Shown here piece by piece: positions 6,812 to 14,598 of a stretch of DNA of 21,902 nt. The first letter of the stretch is position 1. Every line of letters begins with the position of its first letter. The stretch spans positions 1 through 21,902 of the forward strand of contig DAIRVC010000030.1 in assembly GCA_036803025.1 (NCBI GenBank), read 5' to 3'. The notes under the pieces are model-generated. The model saw only the letters and a program-made list of their open reading frames with translations. It ran no database searches and had not been told where the DNA came from. This DNA comes from DAIRVC01 sp036803025 (lineage in GTDB: Bacteria; Chloroflexota; Anaerolineae; Anaerolineales; E44-bin32). Both the position numbers and the translations under genes were made by a program.

Positions 6812-7882
6812 TCAATCGCTTCGCGACCCGGCGCTCGCCGGCCCGCTCCACACAGGCGCCGCGATCCGCACGGACTGGGCGGCGGGCCTCGCCTCGATCG
6901 ACGGACCCAGTTCGGCTTCGGCCAGGCGCAGGTCGGCCTCGACCATCAGGCGGACCACGTCGGCGAAGCGGGTCGTGGCCTTCCACCCCAGCAGGCGGGC
7001 GGCACGGCCCGGGTCGCCGCGCAGCTCATGCACTTCCGCCGGGCGGAAGAAGTGGTCGTCCACCTTGACGTACTCGGACGGATCGAGCCCGACCAGGTTG
7101 AAGGCACGCTCGACGAACTCGCGCACCGTGTGAGTCTCCCCGGTGGCCAGGACGTAGTCACCGGGCTCGGACTGCTGGAGCATCCGCCACATCGCCTCGA
7201 CGTATTCGGGCGAGTAGCCCCAGTCGCGGCGGGCGTCGAGGTTGCCCAGCCGGAGTTCGTGTGCCAGGCCGAGCTTGATCCGGGCCGCCGCGCTGGTGAT
7301 CTTGCGCGTCACGAATTCGTAGCCGCGCCGCTCGGACTCGTGGTTGAAGGCGATGCCGCCGCAGGCGAACATCCCGTAGGCCTCGCGGTAGTTGCGGGTC
7401 AGCTGGAAGCCGGCCACTTTTGATATGCCGTAAGGCGAGCGCGGATGGAAGGGCGTGTCCTCTGTTTGCGGGCTCTCGATTGCCTGGCCGAACATCTCAC
7501 TCGACCCGGCGAAGTAGTAGCGGCAGGCGGGGCTCTTCTCCTTCAGCGCCGAGAGCAGGTAGTGCGTGCCGTTGATATTGATGGTGATCGTCGAGAACTC
7601 GTCGTCGAAGGAATAGTCGACGAAGCTCTGCGCCGCCAGGTGGTAGCACTCATCCGGCCGGACCTTTTCGACCACCCGGAAGATGCTGGCGTAGCTCTCC
7701 ATGGAGGCGGCATGCAGCTGGATTCGGTCCAGCACGGGCTGAAGGCGCCACAGCCGATGGGTCGGGTCCTCCAGCGCCACCCGCCGGACCAGGCCGTGGA
7801 CTTCGTAGCCTTTCTTCAGCAACAGCGCGGCCAGGAACGAACCGTCCTGGCCGGTGATGCCAGTGATCAGGGCACGCTTCAT
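6812..7882 (-). CDS. gmd: GDP-mannose 4,6-dehydratase
   Basis: A 356-residue extended short-chain dehydrogenase that converts GDP-D-mannose to GDP-4-dehydro-6-deoxy-D-mannose. The Rossmann glycine motif is TGITGQDGS (7-15), the active-site serine/glutamate segment is SSEMFG (127-132), and the catalytic pair YGISK gives Y151 and K155. The segment FNHESERRGYEFVTRKI is a clear Gmd signature, and length is normal apart from a short disordered tail after about residue 330. The start is ATG at 7882, with GAGGTG 5 bp upstream. It follows the DegT-type aminotransferase by 51 bp. The product could feed that aminotransferase to give a GDP-4-amino-4,6-dideoxyhexose such as perosamine, or be reduced to rhamnose or fucose by enzymes not seen here. 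Confidence 0.96.
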   Translation of the reverse strand: MKRALITGITGQDGSFLAALLLKKGYEVHGLVRRVALEDPTHRLWRLQPVLDRIQLHAASMESYASIFRVVEKVRPDECYHLAAQSFVDYSFDDEFSTITININGTHYLLSALKEKSPACRYYFAGSSEMFGQAIESPQTEDTPFHPRSPYGISKVAGFQLTRNYREAYGMFACGGIAFNHESERRGYEFVTRKITSAAARIKLGLAHELRLGNLDARRDWGYSPEYVEAMWRMLQQSEPGDYVLATGETHTVREFVERAFNLVGLDPSEYVKVDDHFFRPAEVHELRGDPGRAARLLGWKATTRFADVVRLMVEADLRLAEAELGPSIEARPAAQSVRIAAPVWSGPASAGSRSD

Positions 7883-7933
7883 ACGAACACCTCAACGGTC
7901 GTCGAGAAAGGAGACGGATCGAACGAGGCTGGA

Positions 7934-9247
7934 TCACTTCCGCCGTTCAGGCGGGGCGGCGGAGTCCAAGCGTGCCGGCGACATCGCCGAGCGCGGCAGC
8001 GCCGCCACCGGCTGCAGCGCCGGTGCGTGCTCGAGCGCCAGGCGCATGATGCTGCCGATCACGGCGATCTGATCCGGCCCGATGGCCGTCCCGGTCGGCA
8101 GGGCCAGCGTGCGCTGTGCCAGCATCTCCGTCACCGGCAGGCGCTCGGCCGCGTGTGGATCACGCGCGCGATACGGCTCCGAGCGGTGGCAGCCGGGCGT
8201 GAAATAGCGGCGGGTGATCACGTTCTCAGCCCGCAGGATCTCGGCCAGCCGGTCCCGGCTCAGCCCTGCCTGCGCTTCGTCGACTTCGAGGACCACGTAC
8301 TGGTAGTTGTGATCTTCGGGTCCGTCGAACGCGGTCAGCTTGAGCCCGTCCAAGCCGCCGAGCGCGTCTGCGTAGGCCGTGTGGTTCCGTCGGTTAGTGG
8401 CGATCAGCTCGGGCATGCTCTCGAGCGCGGTCAATCCCATGGCGGCGCTGACCTCAGACATCTTCCCGTTCGTCCCGATCCAACCAACCTCGTCCGGCCC
8501 GGTCACGCCGAAGCCGCGCATGGAGCGCATGCGCTCGGCCAGGCGAGCATTGTTCGTGGTGATCGCCCCGCCCTCGAAGGCGTTGACGAACTTGGTGGCA
8601 TGGAAGCTGAAGACCTCGGCCTCGCCGAAGCCGCCGACCCTCCGGCCGCGATAGGTGCTGCCCAGCGCGTGCGCGGCGTCGAACATCAGGTGCAGGCCGC
8701 GCCGGCCGGCGATCGCCTCGAGCGCCTCGATGGCACACGGCCGCCCCCACAGGTGCACGCCGACGATGCCAGTCGTGCGCGGGGTGATCAGCTCCTCGAG
8801 GCGCGCCGGATCAATGTTGTGCGAGCCCGGCTCCACATCACAGAAGACCGGCGTGATGCGCTGCCACTCGAGGGCGTGCGCCGTGGCGATGAATGTGAAG
8901 GAAGGCAGGATGACTTCGCCCTCCATCCCCAGCGCGCGCGCGGCGATCTCCAGGCCGATGGTTGCATTGCAGACGGCGATGCAGTGCTCCACCTGCAGAT
9001 ACGCCGCCAACTGGCACTCGAACTCCTGCAGATAGGGTCCGCCGTTTGTCAGGATGCGGCTGTCGAGGATCTCTTCGAGGCGACGCAGGAACACTTCCCG
9101 GCCGGGGAGGTTCGGCCGGCCGACCGTGAGGGCCTCCTGGAACGCCGGCTCTCCCCCGGCGATCGCCAGGTCTTCGAGTCGGGTCTTGGTCGACGACGGG
9201 GCGGTCCCATCGGGATGCTCCACCGCTGCCCTCGCTTGACTGAGCAT
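7934..9247 (-). CDS. DegT/DnrJ/EryC1/StrS (ArnB/VioA-like) sugar aminotransferase
   Basis: A PLP-dependent fold-type I aminotransferase of 437 residues acting on nucleotide keto-sugars. With the start at ATG 9247, the aspartate segment DAAH is at 190-193 and the PLP lysine is K219 in SFHATKFVNAFEGGAI. LPSFTFIATAHAL is another family hallmark. An upstream ATG at 9286 would overlap the previous gene by 29 bp; I prefer 9247 because GAGAGGG lies 5 bp before it. Gmd next door suggests GDP-4-keto-6-deoxymannose as substrate, giving a 4-amino sugar. However, the FHATK-FEGG signature looks more like the dTDP-4-keto-sugar enzymes (VioA/ArnB type) than classical perosamine synthase, so a dTDP-sugar substrate made elsewhere is a real alternative. 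The last 30 or so residues are an Ala/Pro/Arg-rich tail beyond the usual fold. Confidence 0.92.
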   Translation of the reverse strand: MLSQARAAVEHPDGTAPSSTKTRLEDLAIAGGEPAFQEALTVGRPNLPGREVFLRRLEEILDSRILTNGGPYLQEFECQLAAYLQVEHCIAVCNATIGLEIAARALGMEGEVILPSFTFIATAHALEWQRITPVFCDVEPGSHNIDPARLEELITPRTTGIVGVHLWGRPCAIEALEAIAGRRGLHLMFDAAHALGSTYRGRRVGGFGEAEVFSFHATKFVNAFEGGAITTNNARLAERMRSMRGFGVTGPDEVGWIGTNGKMSEVSAAMGLTALESMPELIATNRRNHTAYADALGGLDGLKLTAFDGPEDHNYQYVVLEVDEAQAGLSRDRLAEILRAENVITRRYFTPGCHRSEPYRARDPHAAERLPVTEMLAQRTLALPTGTAIGPDQIAVIGSIMRLALEHAPALQPVAALPRSAMSPARLDSAAPPERRK

Positions 9248-9252
9248 GCGAT

Positions 9253-9259
9253 CCCTCTC
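9253..9259 (-). promoter_or_regulatory. Ribosome binding site that sets the aminotransferase start
   Basis: GAGAGGG on the minus strand, 5 bp before ATG 9247, overlapping the last codons of the upstream GT2 gene. It supports 9247 over the in-frame ATG at 9286. Confidence 0.6.
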
Positions 9260-10337
9260 AATTCGCCGGCGCGCTGTGCCCGCCATTGGCGCGCAGCCGC
9301 AGGACCCATTGCCCGAGGCGGGGGCTCACCTGGCACAGGCGGAACAGGAGCCGGTTGCGGGTCTCGCCTGGCGCGAGCTCGACGGCGCGGCGCAGCCAAT
9401 CCAGGGTCTGACCGTCGTAACGCCCGGCCAGCAGGTCTTGTGCCGCCATCAGGCGCAGCAGCCGCCCGCGCTCCGCCGCAGGGAGCTCGAGAAACTGCGG
9501 CCAACCTGTGACCTCCGCCCGCCGGCGATTGTCTTCCGGCAGCAGGTTCAGCAGAAGATCGTAGAAGGCATAAGTGCGCGTCTCGAGCGAGCAGCGGCGG
9601 AACCCCGGCCGTTGGATGGCGTTCTGCCGGCATTGCGCCAGGGATGAGCGGCGCCGCGGCGAAGCGGTGCGGGCCGTGATGCTCTCGCCATGAACGCGGT
9701 AGAGACAGGTCGATTGGGGGAGGTAGCCGAACTGCGCGACTTCGGCGAATCCGGTCAGGAAGTCCCAGTCGGGCCCGATCACGATCCGGCTGTCGAAAGT
9801 CAGCCGCTGGTCGAGGACCACTTGCCGCCGCAGGACCGTGCAGATCGGGGGCCCGAAGACGTCGGAGGCCCGAACGAGCGGGTCGAACAGGTCGCCCTCG
9901 AACGGCCCGCGCCGCCGGCTGGAGAGTCGATCGCCGCGGCGGCCATCCTTGTCCATGTAGAACCCGTCACTGTATACGCCGCCAATCGACGGCGAGTGCT
10001 GCAGACGATCGACAGCCGCAGCCAGGTGTTCCGGCAGGAACTGGTCGTCGCCGTCGAGGAAGGCGATCCACTCCCCGCGCATCGCCTGCAGCGCCCGATT
10101 GCGCCCCGCTGACTCGCCCAGGCTGGCCTGCCTGTAGACGCCGATGCGGGGATCCTTGAAACGGGCAAGCACCTCCGTCGTCCCGTCGGTCGAGCCGTCG
10201 TCGACAACGACCAGCTCCCAGTTCGTGTAGGTCTGTGCCAGCAGGCTATCGACCGCGGCGCCGACGTAGTCCTCGACGTTGTGGACCGGCATCATCACGC
10301 TGACAAGGCCGCGCCGGATCTCAACCGCGGGGGGCAT
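9258..10337 (-). CDS. GT2-family glycosyltransferase with C-terminal helical tail
   Basis: A 359-residue inverting glycosyltransferase of the GT-A fold. Seen in order are VSVMMPVHNVEDYV (12-25), the nucleotide-binding VVVDDGSTDGT (43-53), the metal-binding DGDD (95-98) and the acidic GPDWDF (188-193) where the catalytic base is expected. Residues after about 215 form an Arg/Leu-rich helical extension that is not part of the core. No membrane span is seen. The start overlaps the end of the upstream GT4 gene by 17 bp, with GAGAGG just upstream, so the two are probably translationally coupled. Sugar donor and acceptor cannot be predicted. Nearly the same architecture occurs in the product of 16907-18043. 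Confidence 0.9.
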   Translation of the reverse strand: MPPAVEIRRGLVSVMMPVHNVEDYVGAAVDSLLAQTYTNWELVVVDDGSTDGTTEVLARFKDPRIGVYRQASLGESAGRNRALQAMRGEWIAFLDGDDQFLPEHLAAAVDRLQHSPSIGGVYSDGFYMDKDGRRGDRLSSRRRGPFEGDLFDPLVRASDVFGPPICTVLRRQVVLDQRLTFDSRIVIGPDWDFLTGFAEVAQFGYLPQSTCLYRVHGESITARTASPRRRSSLAQCRQNAIQRPGFRRCSLETRTYAFYDLLLNLLPEDNRRRAEVTGWPQFLELPAAERGRLLRLMAAQDLLAGRYDGQTLDWLRRAVELAPGETRNRLLFRLCQVSPRLGQWVLRLRANGGHSAPAN

Positions 10338-11598
10338 GGACCTCTCCCACCGGCCGATTCACACGCGACGCAGCCTGGCCGACCGCGCGGGTCAGAATGC
10401 GGTCGAGCTCGCGGGCGGTGTGGTCCCAGCCATGGACCTGTTCAGCCTCGAGACGGGCCGCCTGCCCCAGGCGTATGCGTAGCGCGGCGTCCTGCGCCAG
10501 CCGCGTGATCGCATCGGCCAGCGCCGCCTCCTCACACGGCGGCACGATCCAGCCCGTCTGGCCATGCCTGAGCGTGGCCGGCTGGCCAGCCTCCCCCGAG
10601 GCGATCACGGCCAGGCCGGCGGCCTTATAGTCGAGCAGCTTGAGGCCGGAGTACTCTCGCCACCCACAGTACGGCGAGAGCCCGATATCGCTGCGTGCCA
10701 ACACGGGCGCGAACTCCTGTGCCGACAGATGCCCCGGGAACTCGACCAACGCCTCGATCCCGAGCTCCTGCGCCAGCCGCTTGGCCTCTTCCAGGCCGTC
10801 CCCCATTCCGATCAGGCTCAGGTTCAGCCGGATTCCCTGGCGCGCCACGCGCGCGAACGCCGTGAGAAGGATCTGCACGCCGTGCCATGGGTAGAACGCA
10901 CCCAGGTAGACCAGGCGCACGGCCTCCTCGCCATTCGAGGGCTGGAACGAACGCAGCGCCGATCGCTCCAGCATGCGCACCAAGCTGCTTCCGTTCTCGA
11001 CCGTCGAAACGCGCTCCGGCTGCACGTTCCAACGCTCGAGAAGCTGCCGCTTCCAGCCCTCCCCGCTGGCGACGACGTGCTGTGCCCGGCTCAGCGGCAC
11101 CTGCGAGAGGCGCTGGGCGAGCCAGCCCTGAAGCCCGCGCGGCGCCTGTCCCCGAGCGGACAGGTCGTGCAGGGGATCGCCGTTGTACTCGAGGATGAGA
11201 GGCATCCCCAGCCAGCGGGACGCCAATCCCCCGCCGAAGCCCATCCAGCTGAAGCGCTCGTAAAGCACATCGACGTCCGCCATCTCTTGGCGGCAGGCGG
11301 CTGCGAAGCGCAGGCTCTCGAACAGGTTGAGATACGGTAGGCGCAAGACAGTCTGCGCCCGCCGGAAGGCCCGCTCGAACAGCCGAAAGGCTCCGCCGTC
11401 AACCGCCGGAACACGTCGCGGGCTGAAATCCTCCAGGCCGTCGGAGACCCAGATTTGACCCTGCAGCCGCGCCAGTAGGCGCACCTGGTGACCGAGCGCC
11501 ATCCACTCGCGAACGACCTCGCGCACGTGGGTGGCCGGTCCGTCAAATGGCGGCCGGCGAAGCTCGGGAGATTGCTGCAACAGGTAGCCGATCTTCAT
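10321..11598 (-). CDS. GT4-like glycosyltransferase (EX7D variant)
   Basis: A 425-residue GT-B glycosyltransferase. The N-terminal half has the acceptor-side pattern FDGPATHVREVVREW (18-32) and LILEYNGDPLHDL (134-146). The donor half has VYLGAFYPWHGVQILLTAF (230-248), LSLIGMGDG and GQTGWIVPP. Where GT4 enzymes usually have EX7E, this has EYSGLKLLD (E315 to D323), a conservative change of the second acid seen in some active relatives. It starts 6 bp after the upstream glycosyltransferase gene with no strong Shine-Dalgarno site, which suggests translational coupling. It has no membrane segments. Its donor is unknown. Confidence 0.88.
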   Translation of the reverse strand: MKIGYLLQQSPELRRPPFDGPATHVREVVREWMALGHQVRLLARLQGQIWVSDGLEDFSPRRVPAVDGGAFRLFERAFRRAQTVLRLPYLNLFESLRFAAACRQEMADVDVLYERFSWMGFGGGLASRWLGMPLILEYNGDPLHDLSARGQAPRGLQGWLAQRLSQVPLSRAQHVVASGEGWKRQLLERWNVQPERVSTVENGSSLVRMLERSALRSFQPSNGEEAVRLVYLGAFYPWHGVQILLTAFARVARQGIRLNLSLIGMGDGLEEAKRLAQELGIEALVEFPGHLSAQEFAPVLARSDIGLSPYCGWREYSGLKLLDYKAAGLAVIASGEAGQPATLRHGQTGWIVPPCEEAALADAITRLAQDAALRIRLGQAARLEAEQVHGWDHTARELDRILTRAVGQAASRVNRPVGEVHAPRG

Positions 11599-11604
11599 CG
11601 ACGG

Positions 11605-12609
11605 TCAGTTCGGCGAGAGCCGGTCAGCTCGCGCGCTCTCGACGACTTCCAGCACGCGCGACTTCGTGGTTTCCACATCGAACCGGCTCGTGATCCGTTC
11701 ACGCAGGGCCAATTGCCGCGTGCGCCTTTCCTCCGGCGAGAGCGCAGATAGCGCCAGCACCATCTCCGTCAGCTGCGCGTCCGTATGGAACAGGTGCTCA
11801 CGAGGCAGCAGCTCTTCGGCGCCATCCCAGGCATGCGACAGGCAGTCGCAGCCTGCGGCGATCGCTTCCATCGGTGACACCTGGAGCCCCTCCGAGTAGC
11901 TGTTGGAGATGAACACGTCGATGCGCTTGTACCAATCGGCCGCGTTCTCCACCGGCCCATAGAAGGTGACGCGCTCTTGCAGTCCCAGCCGTTCCACCAG
12001 CGAGTGCAGAGCCTGCTCGTAGTCCGGAAAGCGGGGATGTGCCCCACCGCCGATGTGCAGCGAGCAATCCGGCCGGCGCCGAGCGATCTCCGAGAAGGCC
12101 AGGATCAGCTCGTAGACCCGCTTGCGGGGCGAGAGATGGCAGAGTGTGCCCAGGCGCCCCTGATATTCCTTCGGGGCGTAGGGGAATTTACCGACGGAGA
12201 TCGCCTCGGGGATGACGACGATCCTTTCGGCCGTTTCCGGAAACCTGGCCACGAACTCGCGGCGTTTCGCCTCGCTGACCAGGATGATCCGGTCTACCGC
12301 TCCCCAGTTCACCCGCGCCGCCCATTGATACAGCTCGTAACGGTGCAGCCGGGTGACGAGGGCGCACGTTTTCGGAAGGCGCGTAGCCTCGGCCAGGATC
12401 CGGCTCGACCACTCGAAGAAGGCGACGTCGCTGTGACGCAAGAACGACTGCAGGTCCCGCCGCCACAACGCTCGATTTAGCCGCTGTCGAAAGAGCGGAG
12501 AGCGGCTCTGGCGCGGCTGGAACAGATGCGTCTCGTGGTGTTTGGCTAGTTCCTCGAAGACCTCGTTGAAGAACGCCCAGCTCTCTTCGATGGCGACGCC
12601 GAGCCTCAT
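11605..12609 (-). CDS. GT4-like glycosyltransferase
   Basis: A 334-residue protein, short for GT4, mainly because the N-terminal acceptor domain is reduced. The C-terminal donor domain is clear: GTLCHLSPRKRVYELILAF (154-172), LHIGGGAHPRFPD, VTFYGPV, and the EX7E motif EGLQVSPME (E240 and E248) followed by AIAAGCD. The start ATG at 12609 overlaps the stop of the asparagine-synthetase-like gene as ATGA, so its translation is probably coupled. The N-terminus MRLGVAIEESWAFFNEVFEEL fits a Rossmann-like first strand and helix, but the glycine-rich loop is not obvious. A cytoplasmic sugar transferase for the same glycan as its neighbours is likely; donor and linkage are unknown. Confidence 0.85.
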   Translation of the reverse strand: MRLGVAIEESWAFFNEVFEELAKHHETHLFQPRQSRSPLFRQRLNRALWRRDLQSFLRHSDVAFFEWSSRILAEATRLPKTCALVTRLHRYELYQWAARVNWGAVDRIILVSEAKRREFVARFPETAERIVVIPEAISVGKFPYAPKEYQGRLGTLCHLSPRKRVYELILAFSEIARRRPDCSLHIGGGAHPRFPDYEQALHSLVERLGLQERVTFYGPVENAADWYKRIDVFISNSYSEGLQVSPMEAIAAGCDCLSHAWDGAEELLPREHLFHTDAQLTEMVLALSALSPEERRTRQLALRERITSRFDVETTKSRVLEVVESARADRLSPN

Positions 12610-14525
12610 GCGACCATCGCCCCTTCAACGAGCAACGCCTCTTCCGGCGCGGCGAAGGCCGCGCCCGGCGGGCTCTGGTCGATGAATTCCTGGTGCCACA
12701 GCTCGAGGGAGACCAGCGCGCCGATGCGGACCGCGTGGTTCGCGCCGGACAAGTGGGCCTCCAGGAGCGAACGGATGTATTCCGGATCGAAGTAGCCGCG
12801 CTCCAACGAAGCCGGGCTCAGGAGGATCTCGTTCACCCACGGCTGTAGGCTGGTGCGGAACCACCCGTCATAGGCCTTCGACGGCCGGCGGAACGGCCGG
12901 CTGATCCATCCCAAGCCTGCCTTCTGCAGATGCCACTCCGCCCAGCGCTGCGCGCGGATCTGAACCTCGCGGGCGCAGGAGACCAGCGGCAGCCCGCTCG
13001 GCGAGAACGGGACCTGGCAGAGTTCCGGGTAAGCCCGGATGAAGGCCTGCACCATCACCTGCCTGCCCAACCGCAGGCCGGGTGGCACGCGCAGCGAGAA
13101 CTCGACCAGGTCTTTGTCGGCGAACGGCATGCGCACGGCTGCGCCCAGCCGGACGGCCTCGACCCCGTTGATGGTCATACGCGGCACGCGCTGCGTGAAG
13201 TCGATGTACAGGCGTTGATCGGAGAGCTGCCGCGATCCCGAGGCCCGAATGGCGGCGCGGTAATCGTCCAGGACGCTCTCCCCCACGTCGGCGCGGAAGG
13301 AATCCGCCATCAATCGGGCGTGCTGCGCAAAGTCGAACGAAAGCACGTTGTAGTCGCGGTAGGCCTGCAGATGGACCTCGAGCTCATCCTGCCGGGTGTA
13401 GTCCGCCCAGTAGCGCGGCCGCATGCCAAAGCCGAACATCGCATCGCCCAGGAAGCCCTTGTACAGCAGCCGGGTCCGGCGCGGAGCCTCCAGGACCGTC
13501 AGCGCATGCAGGTTGACGATGTTGCCCATGCCGTCCGTCGCCCGAACCGCCTCACGGGCGAGGCGATTCAGCCAGTCGGCCTGCAGCGCGTGGAAGCGAT
13601 GATTGGCCTTGACCGCACGCGCCGCCTGACCCGCGAAGCGGACCTCGTCGGAGCCGGGGATTCCCCAGGTGAAGGTTCTCAGCCGCTCCGGCGCAGCCTG
13701 CTCGGCCATGACGGCCAACAGGGCCCGCGAATCCAGCCCGCCGCTGAGGAGCAGTTCGCCTGGCTCATCGCCTGACGACTGGCGTCGGACGGCCTGGCGC
13801 AGCAGGTGCAGGAGTTCGTCGCCGTATTCCGCTTCGGGACGAACCGGATAGGTCTCCGGGGACTTTGGCTTCCAATACGGTCGGACCCGCAGACGTTGAT
13901 CGCGGTACTCGAGCACAGAGGCTTGCGGCAGGAGCTGCGCCGACTGAAGCAGCGTGCGCTGCCCGAGCACGTGATCGAAGGTCAGCAGCTCGGCCATGGC
14001 CGTCTTGTCGACCCGGCGCGGCAGCTGCGGATCGGCCAGCAGCGCCCGGACGCCGGAGGCGAAGAGCAGCCCGCCGCCGTGCCGAGCGTAGTAGAGCGGA
14101 TGCAGCCCGAGATGGTCGTTGACGATCACCAGCCGCCGCGAGCGCCGGTCCCAGATCGCGGCCACGAAGGCGCCGTTCAGGCGGGCCGGGAAGCGCAGCC
14201 CCATTTCGAGGTAGAGCTGCAGCACCAATTGGGGGTCGTCGTCCGGATCGAGCGCCGCACCTCGAGCACGCAGTTCGCGCTTCAGCCCATCGGTGTCGTA
14301 CAGTTCGCCTTCCATGACCAGGCAGACCGAACGGTCGCCATTCCATGTCGGCTGCGGTCGAGGGTTGATGATCCCCAGCGTCACGCGCCCGAGCCCGGCC
14401 AGGCCGTCGTTGAAGAGCTGCGGGGTATTGGGCAGGCGAGGCGCCAGGGCGCGTGCCATCCCCGCCAGCAGCGCATTGGCGGACTCGACATCCATTTCTC
14501 GAACGAAGCCGAAGACACCAGGCAT
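12606..14525 (-). CDS. Asparagine-synthetase-B-like protein with inactivated glutaminase domain
   Basis: A 639-residue protein with AsnB architecture: an N-terminal class II glutamine amidotransferase fold (about 1-200) and a C-terminal ATP-pyrophosphatase domain with the SGGLDS loop (261-266). The N-terminus reads MPGVFGF where active enzymes have M-C-G, so the Cys2 nucleophile is proline. The conserved NGE motif is MEGE (E72 for Asn), so the oxyanion asparagine is also lost. R47 in GRVTLGII is kept. The start is well set: ATG 14525, with AGGGA 5 bp upstream. The ATP site looks intact, so it may adenylate a carboxylate and form an amide with free ammonia or an amine, as beta-lactam synthetase and lasso-peptide cyclases do. 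A target on an amino sugar or uronic acid would suit the neighbourhood. It overlaps the next gene by 4 bp. Confidence 0.9.
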   Translation of the reverse strand: MPGVFGFVREMDVESANALLAGMARALAPRLPNTPQLFNDGLAGLGRVTLGIINPRPQPTWNGDRSVCLVMEGELYDTDGLKRELRARGAALDPDDDPQLVLQLYLEMGLRFPARLNGAFVAAIWDRRSRRLVIVNDHLGLHPLYYARHGGGLLFASGVRALLADPQLPRRVDKTAMAELLTFDHVLGQRTLLQSAQLLPQASVLEYRDQRLRVRPYWKPKSPETYPVRPEAEYGDELLHLLRQAVRRQSSGDEPGELLLSGGLDSRALLAVMAEQAAPERLRTFTWGIPGSDEVRFAGQAARAVKANHRFHALQADWLNRLAREAVRATDGMGNIVNLHALTVLEAPRRTRLLYKGFLGDAMFGFGMRPRYWADYTRQDELEVHLQAYRDYNVLSFDFAQHARLMADSFRADVGESVLDDYRAAIRASGSRQLSDQRLYIDFTQRVPRMTINGVEAVRLGAAVRMPFADKDLVEFSLRVPPGLRLGRQVMVQAFIRAYPELCQVPFSPSGLPLVSCAREVQIRAQRWAEWHLQKAGLGWISRPFRRPSKAYDGWFRTSLQPWVNEILLSPASLERGYFDPEYIRSLLEAHLSGANHAVRIGALVSLELWHQEFIDQSPPGAAFAAPEEALLVEGAMVA

Positions 14526-14561
14526 GAGGTTCCCTGAAGTTCGCGAATGCTTGTGTGGATC

Positions 14562-14591
14562 GCGGGCAGCCGGGGGCTGTCAGCCGCCCGC
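14562..14591 (-). other. GC-rich hairpin between the halogenase and asparagine-synthetase-like genes
   Basis: Arms at 14562-14570 and 14583-14591 pair over 9 bp with one A-C mismatch, around a 12-base loop. The loop region can instead form a smaller CAGCC/GGCTG stem. It lies in the 73-bp gap just after the halogenase stop. There is no T-run on either strand, so it is not a standard intrinsic terminator. It could be an RNA processing or stability element, or chance in GC-rich DNA. Confidence 0.35.
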
Positions 14592-14598
14592 CGGCCGT

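Noticed and set aside
7934..9247. Naming the aminotransferase as perosamine synthase (per/rfbE)
   Set aside because: The neighbouring gmd supports it, but the PLP-lysine segment does not match the perosamine synthase pattern, so no gene symbol is given.
7445..9511. 688-codon plus-strand frame opposite gmd and the aminotransferase
   Set aside because: It crosses two genes with unmistakable catalytic motifs on the minus strand and shows no domain of its own.
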